DNA of 64,000 nt. It comes from Thiomicrospira sp. XS5 (lineage in GTDB: Bacteria; Pseudomonadota; Gammaproteobacteria; Thiomicrospirales; Thiomicrospiraceae). Position numbers and translations under genes: made by a program. A model generated the notes under the pieces. It made no database searches. It had not been told where the DNA came from and was given only the letters and a program-made list of their open reading frames with translations. Position 1 is the first letter of the stretch; every line of letters starts with the position of its first letter. Below are positions 46,820-55,300 of this stretch, piece by piece. The stretch lies in NCBI RefSeq assembly GCF_001507555.1, contig NZ_LQBO01000001.1, positions 2,458,700 to 2,522,699 on the forward strand. Reading direction: 5' to 3'.

Positions 46820-47050
46820 AAATTTTGCTACTTCTTCTATTTTAGGAGTGTTACATTCACATTTTTATTTAATGGAATATGATACCTTATCAAGCATCTT
46901 TTATGGGATGGTTTAATCACTCCACTACATTCTGATATGCTTTATTTTCGCATCAAAAAATAGCTTCAAATTGACAGTTTATAACGGAAATAAGCATCAT
47001 TTTTCTCCAAACAAACTTCAAATCGTACCCATAACATTAACAATGAACTC

Positions 47051-47929
47051 TTAATCCTTCAACTCCAAAACCGACTGATACACCACTTTCTTTTTCAAAC
47101 CGTAAACATCCGCCACGATTTCCGAAATCTGTTTCACCGGCAACGATTGTCCCAGCAATATTTGAATCAAATTTTCCGCTTCCGCACTCAGCGCCGAGGC
47201 ATCAACCTCCACGACCGCACAGCCCGACAAAATCAACACAAATTCACCACGAACTTTATCGGGATGTTGTTCAAAAAAGGATAAAACCGCTTCAACACCA
47301 CCGGAAACAAAGGTTTCGAACTGCTTCGTCAACTCCTTGGCAACGACCATTTCCCGGTCCGAACCAAACACGTTTTTGAAAGCCGCCAGGCTTTCCAACA
47401 ATCGGTGCGGCGATTCATAAAACACCATGGTTCTCGGTTCAGCCACCAACACTTCTAACGTGTGTAAACGCTTCTGTTTTTTCGCCGGCAAAAACCCTTC
47501 AAATGTAAAGCGGTTAGTCGGCATTCCCGCCGCACTCAAGGCCGCAATCATCGCGGATGCTCCCGGTACCGGCTCCACTCGCACCTGCGCGTCACGCAAT
47601 AAGCTCACCAGATGATACCCCGGGTCACTGATCAACGGTGTCCCGGCATCGGAAATCAACGCCCCCGTTTCACCTTTTTCCAAACGCGCTAGCAATTCGT
47701 CCCGCCGCTCCAATTCGTTATGATCATGCAAACTGATCAAAGGCTTATTCACGCCATAATGTTGCAACAGTTTTTTGGAATGGCGCGTATCCTCCGCCGC
47801 CACCCAATCGACGGCTTCCAACACCTCCAACGCGCGCAACGTAATATCCTTCAAATTCCCGATCGGCGTCGCGACAATGTAAAGGCAACCCGACATCGCA
47901 TCCTGGGATTCTGTCATTTTTTCAGTCAT
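47051..47929 (-). CDS. rsmI: 16S rRNA (cytidine-1402 2'-O)-methyltransferase RsmI
   Basis: 292 residues. Tetrapyrrole-methylase fold with YIVATPIGNLKDITLRALEVL, AAEDTRHSKKLLQHYG, ISDAGTPLISDPGY and VPGASAMIAALSAAG. It methylates C1402 in the 16S rRNA P site. It is divergent from lpoA-yraN, the conserved gammaproteobacterial arrangement. Confidence 0.95.
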   Translation of the reverse strand: MTEKMTESQDAMSGCLYIVATPIGNLKDITLRALEVLEAVDWVAAEDTRHSKKLLQHYGVNKPLISLHDHNELERRDELLARLEKGETGALISDAGTPLISDPGYHLVSLLRDAQVRVEPVPGASAMIAALSAAGMPTNRFTFEGFLPAKKQKRLHTLEVLVAEPRTMVFYESPHRLLESLAAFKNVFGSDREMVVAKELTKQFETFVSGGVEAVLSFFEQHPDKVRGEFVLILSGCAVVEVDASALSAEAENLIQILLGQSLPVKQISEIVADVYGLKKKVVYQSVLELKD

Positions 47930-48009
47930 TCATTTTTACCTGTTTCGCCGTGACGCCGATCGAATACATAAGGGCTTCATCATTCAATCCTTTCGTGACG
48001 GTCATGACA

Positions 48010-48038
48010 TTATCAATCTCAACGTAATCCGTTATAAT
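48010..48038 (+). promoter_or_regulatory. Sigma-70 type promoter for lpoA-yraN
   Basis: TTATCA at 48010-48015 and TATAAT at 48033-48038 are separated by exactly 17 bp. The start point would be near 48045, 55 bp before the lpoA ATG. The region 47930-48100 also must hold the rsmI promoter on the other strand, which I could not place. Confidence 0.6.
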
Positions 48039-48100
48039 GATTGCAATATTTCATCACGACCATTTCATACAGACATTTAACTTGGGCCATTCTAACCAAA

Positions 48101-49660
48101 ATGCTTAAACAAATCGCTTTCATCCCCGTCCTTTTCTTCTCGGTTTTATGGCTGTCGAGCTGTAGCACGCCGTCCAAAAAAATCGAAACCGTCGAGAAGG
48201 TCATGACCGATCCCCAAAGCAGCGCCGCCGAAAAGCAAGCCATTCTGCTTGAACTGGAGGACGCGATTCGGGATGCCAAAAAGCGCCAGGCCTGGCCAGA
48301 TTATATTCAACTGAGCCAATCACTATGGCAAAAAGTCGGCCCATCGGATCAACTCGCAATTGAATACCAAATCTGGTCCACCTTGAAACAACTGCCGCCG
48401 AAAACCCTGGCCCAGTTGCAAGCTCAGGCGGAAACCGACCAAAACATTGAAATGCTCGATTGGCTGGCGCTGGTCGAAGCCACGCAACAACGTCCGATTT
48501 GGCAAAAACAATCCTTGCGTGACCTGGCCGAATTCAATACCGGCGCACTTTACAACGAGCATTTGCTGGCCCAGTTGCAAACGCGTCTGGAACACCCGGT
48601 TCCCGTTAAACACCTTGCCGTGCTCCTGCCGTTCAGCGGGCAATACGCCAACATCAGCGAACAGATTCGTGACGGCATCCTGAAAAACCACTTCGCACAC
48701 CAGCGCGACACCATCATTCGTTTTTACGACAGTTCGGATTTGAACAATCTCCAACAAACCTATTTAAACGCCGTTCACCAAGGTGCCGAATGGGTCATCG
48801 GCCCGCTCACCAAAGAAGCGGTGGAAACCTTAGCCGCTCTGAAACCAAACAACCTGATCGCCTTGAATCACGTCAACCAAAGCCAGGTCAGACAATTCAA
48901 TTTCAAATCGGAATCCGAAGCGTTTCAAATCAACCAGAAACTGCAGTACAACAATATGAAACGCATCGGCATCCTCACCAGCACGGCCAATTCCGACGCT
49001 GCCCTGGCATCGCAAATTGCCGGGCACTGGAAGCAAACCGACGGCCATGTCGCGGTACTCAAAAGTTACCCGACCAAAAACCCGAACCTGCGTAAAGCCC
49101 TCGGCAGCGTCATCAACGAAACCAACAGTCAGGCTCGCAAAAACAATCTCTACTGGCTATTCCGGGAAAAAATTGAATTCACGCCGCGTACCCGCCAAGA
49201 CTTGGATGCCATCGTATTGGTCGGCAACACGCGCCGCCTGGGCGTTTTCAAACCTCAGTTCAAATTTTTCGAACTGAACCTGCCAATTTACGGCACCTCG
49301 AAAATCACCCCGGCCCAACTGGATAAAACCCCGGCCAATCGCGACCTCAGTGATTTGATTTTCCCAACCATGCCCGCCGCGCTTAAACCGACGCCGCTCA
49401 ACACACCGTTTGAAGCCTTCGGTTGGGACAGCCTGACCATTGTCATGAATCAAGACAACCTCGCGCCCGGCGTCTGTTTAAACAACGGCATGACGGGAAG
49501 ACTCTCCATTCAGGAAAACGAAATCGACCACGACTATGTCTGGGGAAAATACAGTTCGGCAGGTCTGGCTGAAAAAGCGCCCGATATCCGACCGTCCAAT
49601 ACTCTGGAAACACCGCTGAAAGAAACCGGCTCCGATACATTGGAAACGGCACAGAACTGA
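48101..49660 (+). CDS. lpoA: Penicillin-binding protein activator LpoA-like lipoprotein
   Basis: 519 residues. A lipoprotein signal ([21 protein letters not shown]) precedes a TPR-like helical N-terminal domain (to about 170) and a periplasmic-binding-protein-like domain beginning [23 protein letters not shown] and including [11 protein letters not shown] and [12 protein letters not shown]. LpoA spans the periplasm to activate PBP1A. The preferred ATG at 48101 starts the signal peptide; 20 more codons upstream are open. It shares TGATG with yraN. One CCAGGCCTGG (48286) is read as Gln-Ala-Trp. Confidence 0.88.
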   Translation: MLKQIAFIPVLFFSVLWLSSCSTPSKKIETVEKVMTDPQSSAAEKQAILLELEDAIRDAKKRQAWPDYIQLSQSLWQKVGPSDQLAIEYQIWSTLKQLPPKTLAQLQAQAETDQNIEMLDWLALVEATQQRPIWQKQSLRDLAEFNTGALYNEHLLAQLQTRLEHPVPVKHLAVLLPFSGQYANISEQIRDGILKNHFAHQRDTIIRFYDSSDLNNLQQTYLNAVHQGAEWVIGPLTKEAVETLAALKPNNLIALNHVNQSQVRQFNFKSESEAFQINQKLQYNNMKRIGILTSTANSDAALASQIAGHWKQTDGHVAVLKSYPTKNPNLRKALGSVINETNSQARKNNLYWLFREKIEFTPRTRQDLDAIVLVGNTRRLGVFKPQFKFFELNLPIYGTSKITPAQLDKTPANRDLSDLIFPTMPAALKPTPLNTPFEAFGWDSLTIVMNQDNLAPGVCLNNGMTGRLSIQENEIDHDYVWGKYSSAGLAEKAPDIRPSNTLETPLKETGSDTLETAQN

Positions 49661-50019
49661 TGGGCTGGTTCAGCCAAAACAAAGGGCGGCAAGCGGAACA
49701 AAACGCCAAACATTGGCTGAACCAACACGGCATTCAAATCCTCGCCGAAAACCATCGCTGCAAAGGCGGTGAAATCGACCTCATTGGCCTGGATACCGAC
49801 AACACCTTGATTTTCATTGAGGTCAAAGCGCGCCAGAACCGTAATTATGGCCACGCCACCGAGTTTGTCGATGCCCGCAAACAACAGCGCATCCGCCGCT
49901 GCGCCGAGGCCTTCCTGCTTCAACACAGCGATTACCAAAACCACGCCATGCGCTTTGACGTCCTCGCCTTTCACGACAACACGTCAGACGCACCGGAATG
50001 GCTGCAAAACGCTTTTTAA
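49660..50019 (+). CDS. yraN: YraN family protein (UPF0102)
   Basis: 119 residues, full family length: [47 protein letters not shown]. The G-E-I-D-L and V-K-A-R elements form a nuclease-like core; its cellular role is unsettled. It is coupled to lpoA by a one-base stop/start overlap. A MITE-like element begins 7 bp after its stop codon. Confidence 0.92.
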   Translation: MGWFSQNKGRQAEQNAKHWLNQHGIQILAENHRCKGGEIDLIGLDTDNTLIFIEVKARQNRNYGHATEFVDARKQQRIRRCAEAFLLQHSDYQNHAMRFDVLAFHDNTSDAPEWLQNAF

Positions 50020-50025
50020 AGTTTA

Positions 50026-50298
50026 GGGCACCTCGATTAACCCCCAATAAATTCTGGCAACGCCAAGTTTGACAGATCAAGGCGTGAACGTGAAGGAACG
50101 TGAAGGAATGTCTAGACCTTGCAAACATTCACAACGCAGAGCTGGCGAACTTGGCTAAGCCCCTTCGGGCGGGGCTTAAAGGCCACTTCTTCGTTGTTGT
50201 GACTCTTGGCCATAGAATGACTAAGACCGGCGAGTCACGCCTAGAATAAGTGGCCTTTAAATCCCGCAGAATTTTATTCGTGGTTAATCGAGGTGCCC
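50026..50298. mobile_element. 273-bp MITE-like element with 15-33 bp inverted ends
   Basis: The ends GGGCACCTCGATTAACC are perfectly inverted at 50026 and 50298, and matching continues imperfectly into AATAAATTCTG / AATAAAATTCTG. It is flanked by TTTA on both sides (50022-50025 and 50299-50302), fitting a 4-bp target duplication. Inside are a second inverted repeat, TTAAAGGCCACTT / AAGTGGCCTTTAA, and a hairpin AAGCCCC-N7-GGGGCTT. There is no transposase, so it would depend on an IS5-like or related enzyme elsewhere. Its right end supplies the last codons and stop of the HEPN gene. Confidence 0.82.
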
Positions 50299-50634
50299 TT
50301 TATTTTGAAACGATTGGATGTGATTTTCCAAAATAGGAAGTTCTTTTTGAGTTAAGTCCCAAATAATTCTAAAATCAACGCCAAAATATTCATGCACAAT
50401 CAGATTGCGAAAATCTTTCAAACGTTGCCAAGGGTATTCAGGGGAATAAGCTTTTAAATCCTCCATCAAATTACCCACGGCTTCGCCAATGATCATATAT
50501 TCCCGAATCATGGCACTGTAAGTTTTTCGATCCGCCACAAATTCGTCATACGATAGACCATCGACATATTCTTGAATCGCCGAAATCGACTCGACAATAT
50601 CATCGATATAGAGTTGTCGATTACGACTAGGCAT
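50284..50634 (-). CDS. HEPN-domain toxin (HepT-like), 3' end formed by the MITE
   Basis: 116 residues of the DUF86/HepT type. FRNLIVHEYFGVD holds the R-X4-H-X-Y motif: Arg and His form the RNase site, and the Tyr is the residue that MntA-like partners AMPylate. It overlaps the MNT gene by 8 bp, with ATGCCTAG as the shared stretch. The final residues Gly-His-Leu-Asp and the stop are encoded by the MITE end (GGGCACCTCGATTAA), so the native C terminus is altered by a few residues. The toxin core is intact. Confidence 0.87.
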   Translation of the reverse strand: MPSRNRQLYIDDIVESISAIQEYVDGLSYDEFVADRKTYSAMIREYMIIGEAVGNLMEDLKAYSPEYPWQRLKDFRNLIVHEYFGVDFRIIWDLTQKELPILENHIQSFQNKGHLD

Positions 50635-50917
50635 ACACAACTTCAGTCTTGATTTGCTCTGCAACAACCGGTTTCAGGCTACTTTCAACGCCCAAATCGA
50701 CAGGCGCTTGAAACGCTGCCTCCAAATATTCTTTTAACTCGAAAAAGCTTTGAAATGTATTATCACTGACCAGTTCTACCACAATATCAATATCACTTTG
50801 CGGTGTTTGCTGTTCCCGCACATAACTCCCAAACAGGCCAATTTTTTGAACCCCAAACCGTGCCTGTAACAAAGCTTTATGCTCTGAAAGAAAATTGATG
50901 ATGTCTTGCTTATCCAT
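50627..50917 (-). CDS. MNT-type nucleotidyltransferase antitoxin (MntA-like)
   Basis: 96 residues. The minimal nucleotidyltransferase motif is complete: IGLFGSYVREQQTPQSDIDIVVEL, with GSY-x10-DxD, so it should be active. In the characterised MntA-HepT pair the enzyme adds AMP to the HEPN toxin and blocks it. Gene order antitoxin first is usual. Confidence 0.88.
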   Translation of the reverse strand: MDKQDIINFLSEHKALLQARFGVQKIGLFGSYVREQQTPQSDIDIVVELVSDNTFQSFFELKEYLEAAFQAPVDLGVESSLKPVVAEQIKTEVVYA

Positions 50918-51000
50918 CGTTCTAACTCCACGTTAGATTATCATAACACTTTGATTATAGCTGATAATACCAACGATATAGCAATTAGCCGCCTATTAAG

Positions 51001-51696
51001 TTACTTCTCCACCACCAAACGCACAAAACGGTCATTGCGATAGCTCAAACGGTCCACCAGCTTGAAACCGCCGAGTTCCAACATAAACACTATGTCATCC
51101 GGGTGATAACGATTGTGCTCCTGGAAATGCTCGAACGCATCTTCCAAGTCCGCCACAGTGGTGTCATCACCCCAAACCTGGGTTTCAGTATAACGGTGCT
51201 CCAAATAATCTTTCAGCGGCTGTCGCACCACATCCACCACACACAAACGACCGCCGGGCTTCAACCAATCGTAAGCCGCTTTGAACATCTTGATCGGCTG
51301 CGTCAATTCATGCACCACCATATTTGCCATCACCATCGACACGGAACCCGGCGCAATGTCCGCCTGCGGAAGATTCAAATCGTCTTGGACGATGCGGGCA
51401 TTGTTCGGCAACTCAACGGTATGCTCCAGCATATAAGGCGCCGCTTCCAACCCAATGACCGTCGAACCGGGATAACGCAGCGCACAATCCCGCACGAATT
51501 GACCGATGCCGGCGCCCATATCGACGATGCCATCGCCGGTTTGATGGTTCGCGGCCACCGTCTCGTCCCAAAATTGCCAGAAGTCGTCATCATGACGTCG
51601 GTCGTAACTGTTGGAAATGGCCTGCCGGGCTTGAGAACCATTGCCACCGTGATGTTTTAAAATTTGTTGTTGCGTTTTTTCAATGGACACACTCAT
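51001..51696 (-). CDS. Class I SAM-dependent methyltransferase
   Basis: 231 residues. Start MSVSIEKTQQQ at 51696, 7 bp after the AddA-like stop; the upstream open frame is a shadow of that gene. SAM motif I is GIVDMGAGIGQFVRD, and motif II/III region VIGLEAAPYMLEH, followed by VSMVMANMVVHELTQPIKMF and GRLCVVDVVRQPL. The substrate cannot be inferred. It seems co-transcribed with the AddAB-like genes. Confidence 0.82.
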   Translation of the reverse strand: MSVSIEKTQQQILKHHGGNGSQARQAISNSYDRRHDDDFWQFWDETVAANHQTGDGIVDMGAGIGQFVRDCALRYPGSTVIGLEAAPYMLEHTVELPNNARIVQDDLNLPQADIAPGSVSMVMANMVVHELTQPIKMFKAAYDWLKPGGRLCVVDVVRQPLKDYLEHRYTETQVWGDDTTVADLEDAFEHFQEHNRYHPDDIVFMLELGGFKLVDRLSYRNDRFVRLVVEK

Positions 51697-51703
51697 CTCA
51701 TTT

Positions 51704-54700
51704 TCACTCTTCCGGTTTGACTTCCACCCAGGCATCCAGGGCGGTGAAATACAAAATCCACTTCTGCGGCCGCTCTTCCATGGCCTTAAACAAATCGCCG
51801 TACCGTGCCAATTGCGGTCGGTAAACAGCCACCTGTTCTTCAATAAATATGTTTCGATCCGCTTCGGACGCCTCGGCTTCCAACCAGCTGGTTTTATAAT
51901 CCACAATCCAGCGAACGCCTTGGTCATCGACAAAGGTGCGATCGACAATGTGGTTCGCCTGCCCGGCCTCGCTGATCGAACTCAACGCCAACTCCACCGC
52001 CGACTCGTTATGCGACGGATTCAAAGCCCAAATCAGCGATTCGTTGCGGACGGCGTTTTGCAGTGAGCGCATGACCCGGGCCATCGCCGTTTCCAGCAAC
52101 TCGCCATTCAGCCCATCTTGCGATAGCTGATGCCGATACAAAGCGTTATAACTGATTAATTCCAACGCCGTGGGGACGCCTTGGGCCACCCAAATTTCCA
52201 GCATTCTATGCACAAAATTGCCGACGCTTTTCGCCAACAAGGCAGTTTGCCAATTCATGCGTTCCGCGGCGGCGTTAGAGTCAGCATTCGCCAAGACTGA
52301 AGTATGTTCCTGCTCGCCCGCTTCATCGTCCTGTGGCAACGGCTCCGTCGCACCGCGCTTCAACCAATCCGGCATCGCCACCGTGGATGAGGCAAACCCC
52401 GTTCGCATCAACGGCAACCGGCTGACCTTCGGAATAATCGCACACTCTTCAACGGCTTCCTCCGAGGGCGCATAGTTCGTCAACAACGTCTCAAATTCGG
52501 CCTGTACCTGCGGCCACAAACAGTTTAATAAGCTTTTGGTCGGCGGTGCCAACGGCTGGTCACCATCCAATTGTTTGGCCGACACCGTCACCGACCCCAG
52601 CAAATGCAAACGGCGCTTGGCCCGCGTGGCCGCCACATAGAACAAACGCCCCAATTCGTAATCCTGTTTCACACTGTCGGTGCGTTTAATCAAATTCACC
52701 AGGCCGGGTGAATTGCTGGCTTGGGCGGCCTTGCCTTTTTGCTCAAAGGGCGCAATCACCAAGCGGTTGTCATCACCGTCGGTGCCTTTAAACGACAGCC
52801 AGGACAACAAAGTGTTGTCGTCCGAACGCGGCTTACGCCCCAGGCCTGGCAGAATCACGGTATCGAATTCCAGCCCTTTGGATTTATGCATGGTCATCAA
52901 TTCCACCCGACCGCTTTCCGGCGACGCATCGGGCAAGGCAAACAGTTTTTCCAATGTGTCCGCCAATCCGGCGGCGGTCAACGCCTGAGTGTCATTTTGC
53001 GCTTGCAAGGCATTGAGCATCATCCAAAATGCCTCGACATTCTGCAACGCCAGTTCCGATTCCACCGTCTGAGCACCGTCCAATTCCAACCAGGCCTGAC
53101 GCACCACCTGCTCCAGACGGAAGGACCCCATCGACTTCAAGGCTTTATCCAAAACCGGCCAGGCCTGCGCCAAACGAGCCTGACCGGGTTCCGACAATTT
53201 CGACCAGGCCTTTATGCCCTTTAGGGTGTGGTTGTTTTCGTCACTGACAGCCGCTTGTAGACTTTGCCAAACCGGGGTCTGATAATAATCGTCGTTTTCG
53301 CCCAGCAACGCATACAAATCGGCCAGCGACAAACCGACCAGCGGCGAACGCAGCAATGCAATCCAGGCCGGGCGGTCGCCCAAATGCAGCAATGCACGTG
53401 TCAAGGCTTCGCAATCCTGAATTTCCTGACGCTCCTTCAAGCCTTCCAATTCCAGCGCCCGGAAACGAATGCCCGCTTGTTTCAAACGCACTGCAATCGG
53501 CATCAGGTGCGAACGGCTCCGCCCCAGCACGCCGATGGCCGCGCCCGGTTTCAAGTCCGGCAAGGTGGTTTGAATGATGCTGACCGCTACGTCGGCCTCT
53601 TCACCGGCCGAGCGCTCCAAAGCCCATTCCGCACGCACCGCTGGTTCGGCGTTATCGGAAAAGGCGGTCGCCGGGGAATAACACACGGCGCCCTGCTCGA
53701 TGACGCTGTGTTTCGGAAACACCTCGGCAAAGGTTTGATTGACCCAATCCACCACGCCCTGAGTGGAACGGAAGTTCACCGTCAGACTCAACGGCGTCAA
53801 CGCCACCTGCCCCAAACGCCCTTGCCAGGCCTGGAGGAAATTGCCCACTTCCGCCTCTCGGAAACGGTAAATCGACTGCATCGGGTCACCGACGATAAAC
53901 AGGCTGTGATCGTCTTCGGCAGTCCAACCGGCCACCAGTTTTTTCACCAATTCATACTGCGCCACACTGGTGTCTTGGAATTCGTCGATGAGCAAATGCT
54001 TCAAGGTGTAATCCAGCCGTTCGGCCAAATCGGTCGGTTCCAATTCGGTGCCGAGCGCTTGCGACGCCGCCTGCGCTACTTCAATGAAATCCGCTTCGCC
54101 CTGTTGCTGGAACGCCAGCTTCAAGTGCGCCACCGCACGACGTAGCAACGCAATCAAATGCCGCAGGCTTTGCCATTGGTCATCGTTATAGTGCCCGTCC
54201 GGCAATTGCCGCAACTCATGCAACGCTTGCGCCATATCGCCGCGCAAATCGGCCAGAGCAAAATCCGATAAGGCTTCCAAAAAGCCGTCTTTATTGGCTT
54301 TGTTTTCGCCTTTTCCGGCCGGAAAGCCCTGCGCTTTATTGACGGTTTTACGGCAAGCCGGGTCGCTTTTCGTGAGAATCCAATCGCCCAGTGTGCGCCA
54401 AACCGATAAATCCGTTTCCGGCGACAAAACGACTCCGGCCAAATGTTGCAATTGCGGCTGCTCATTGCCCGCGGCAAATTCGGCGTAATCGCATAATGCC
54501 TGCAATTTGCCCAGGCCTGGCGACAGTCGCTGTACCGCTTGTTGTTGCTCCTGCGCCACCAACAAGGCCAAGGCATTTTCCAACTCGGCCCGCTCCGCAG
54601 CTTCATCCTCGGAACCGTATTGCAACAGGGCGCCCATCCATTGGTCGCGTTTGGCCAACATGCCCACTAACAGATTTTCTGCGGTGCGGAAAGAGCCGTT

Positions 54701-55300
54701 CACTAGCCGCAACAGACTCGCCACCGCTTCGCTGGTCTGACTGTCTTTCAACGCCTGTCGCGCGGCATGCAAATACAGTGTTTCCGGCGACGCCGCCATC
54801 TGCGGCTGAGTGCCGAGTCGCGACAACAACGGCATTTGCTGCACCAGATAACCGTTCATGGAGTCGATGGTGCGAATTCGCAAGCGATTCGGATTATCCA
54901 ACAATTGCCAACCGCGCTGTGCGGCATTCTGCAAAGCGGCTTGCGCCAATTGCCAGGTGTTGTGATCGTAAAGCGAGGCCGTTTCCGGCAGGGGTTTCTG
55001 GCCGTCGGCCAAAGCCTCGAAAATCCGCTCGCGCATTTCGGCGGCGGCTTTTTTGGTAAAGGTCATGGCGACAATCTGTTCCGGCGTCTCCACCTGTGAG
55101 AGCAACGCCAAAAAGCGCTGAGTCAGCAAAGCGGTTTTCCCGGAACCGGCCGGTGCCTGCACAATAAAGGAACCTTGCGGATGAATCGCTTGATAACGGG
55201 CTTCGCCATCCGGCAGAGCCGTGTCCAATTGCACCTGCACCAAAGGGTTGAGAGAAGTGTGTAACGATGTGTTCAGCGATGTGCTCGACAATGCGTTCAT
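51704..55300 (-). CDS. addA: AddA-like UvrD/REP helicase-nuclease
   Basis: 1198 residues. Walker A VQAPAGSGKTALLTQRFLALL near residue 50, TFTKKAAAEMRERI, VGDPMQSIYRFREAEVGNF, LTVNFRST and LMTMHKSKGLEFDTVILPGLG mark an SF1 helicase of the RecB/AddA type. The C-terminal RecB-like nuclease carries WIVDYKTSW. With the AddB-like partner it should process double-strand breaks for recombination, replacing RecBCD. The genes overlap as ATGA. Four exact CCAGGCCTGG palindromes lie in this gene or close to it (52840, 53825, 54511), plus several one-base variants around 53090-53210. Confidence 0.88.
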   Translation of the reverse strand: MNALSSTSLNTSLHTSLNPLVQVQLDTALPDGEARYQAIHPQGSFIVQAPAGSGKTALLTQRFLALLSQVETPEQIVAMTFTKKAAAEMRERIFEALADGQKPLPETASLYDHNTWQLAQAALQNAAQRGWQLLDNPNRLRIRTIDSMNGYLVQQMPLLSRLGTQPQMAASPETLYLHAARQALKDSQTSEAVASLLRLVNGSFRTAENLLVGMLAKRDQWMGALLQYGSEDEAAERAELENALALLVAQEQQQAVQRLSPGLGKLQALCDYAEFAAGNEQPQLQHLAGVVLSPETDLSVWRTLGDWILTKSDPACRKTVNKAQGFPAGKGENKANKDGFLEALSDFALADLRGDMAQALHELRQLPDGHYNDDQWQSLRHLIALLRRAVAHLKLAFQQQGEADFIEVAQAASQALGTELEPTDLAERLDYTLKHLLIDEFQDTSVAQYELVKKLVAGWTAEDDHSLFIVGDPMQSIYRFREAEVGNFLQAWQGRLGQVALTPLSLTVNFRSTQGVVDWVNQTFAEVFPKHSVIEQGAVCYSPATAFSDNAEPAVRAEWALERSAGEEADVAVSIIQTTLPDLKPGAAIGVLGRSRSHLMPIAVRLKQAGIRFRALELEGLKERQEIQDCEALTRALLHLGDRPAWIALLRSPLVGLSLADLYALLGENDDYYQTPVWQSLQAAVSDENNHTLKGIKAWSKLSEPGQARLAQAWPVLDKALKSMGSFRLEQVVRQAWLELDGAQTVESELALQNVEAFWMMLNALQAQNDTQALTAAGLADTLEKLFALPDASPESGRVELMTMHKSKGLEFDTVILPGLGRKPRSDDNTLLSWLSFKGTDGDDNRLVIAPFEQKGKAAQASNSPGLVNLIKRTDSVKQDYELGRLFYVAATRAKRRLHLLGSVTVSAKQLDGDQPLAPPTKSLLNCLWPQVQAEFETLLTNYAPSEEAVEECAIIPKVSRLPLMRTGFASSTVAMPDWLKRGATEPLPQDDEAGEQEHTSVLANADSNAAAERMNWQTALLAKSVGNFVHRMLEIWVAQGVPTALELISYNALYRHQLSQDGLNGELLETAMARVMRSLQNAVRNESLIWALNPSHNESAVELALSSISEAGQANHIVDRTFVDDQGVRWIVDYKTSWLEAEASEADRNIFIEEQVAVYRPQLARYGDLFKAMEERPQKWILYFTALDAWVEVKPEE

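Noticed and set aside
46820..47050. glmS ribozyme or riboswitch upstream of glmS
   Set aside because: No recognisable conserved core; this ribozyme is typical of Gram-positive bacteria.
51697..51948. Upstream extension of the methyltransferase to 315 residues
   Set aside because: The extra 84 codons overlap the AddA-like gene and show no methyltransferase sequence; the ATG at 51696 fits the family start.
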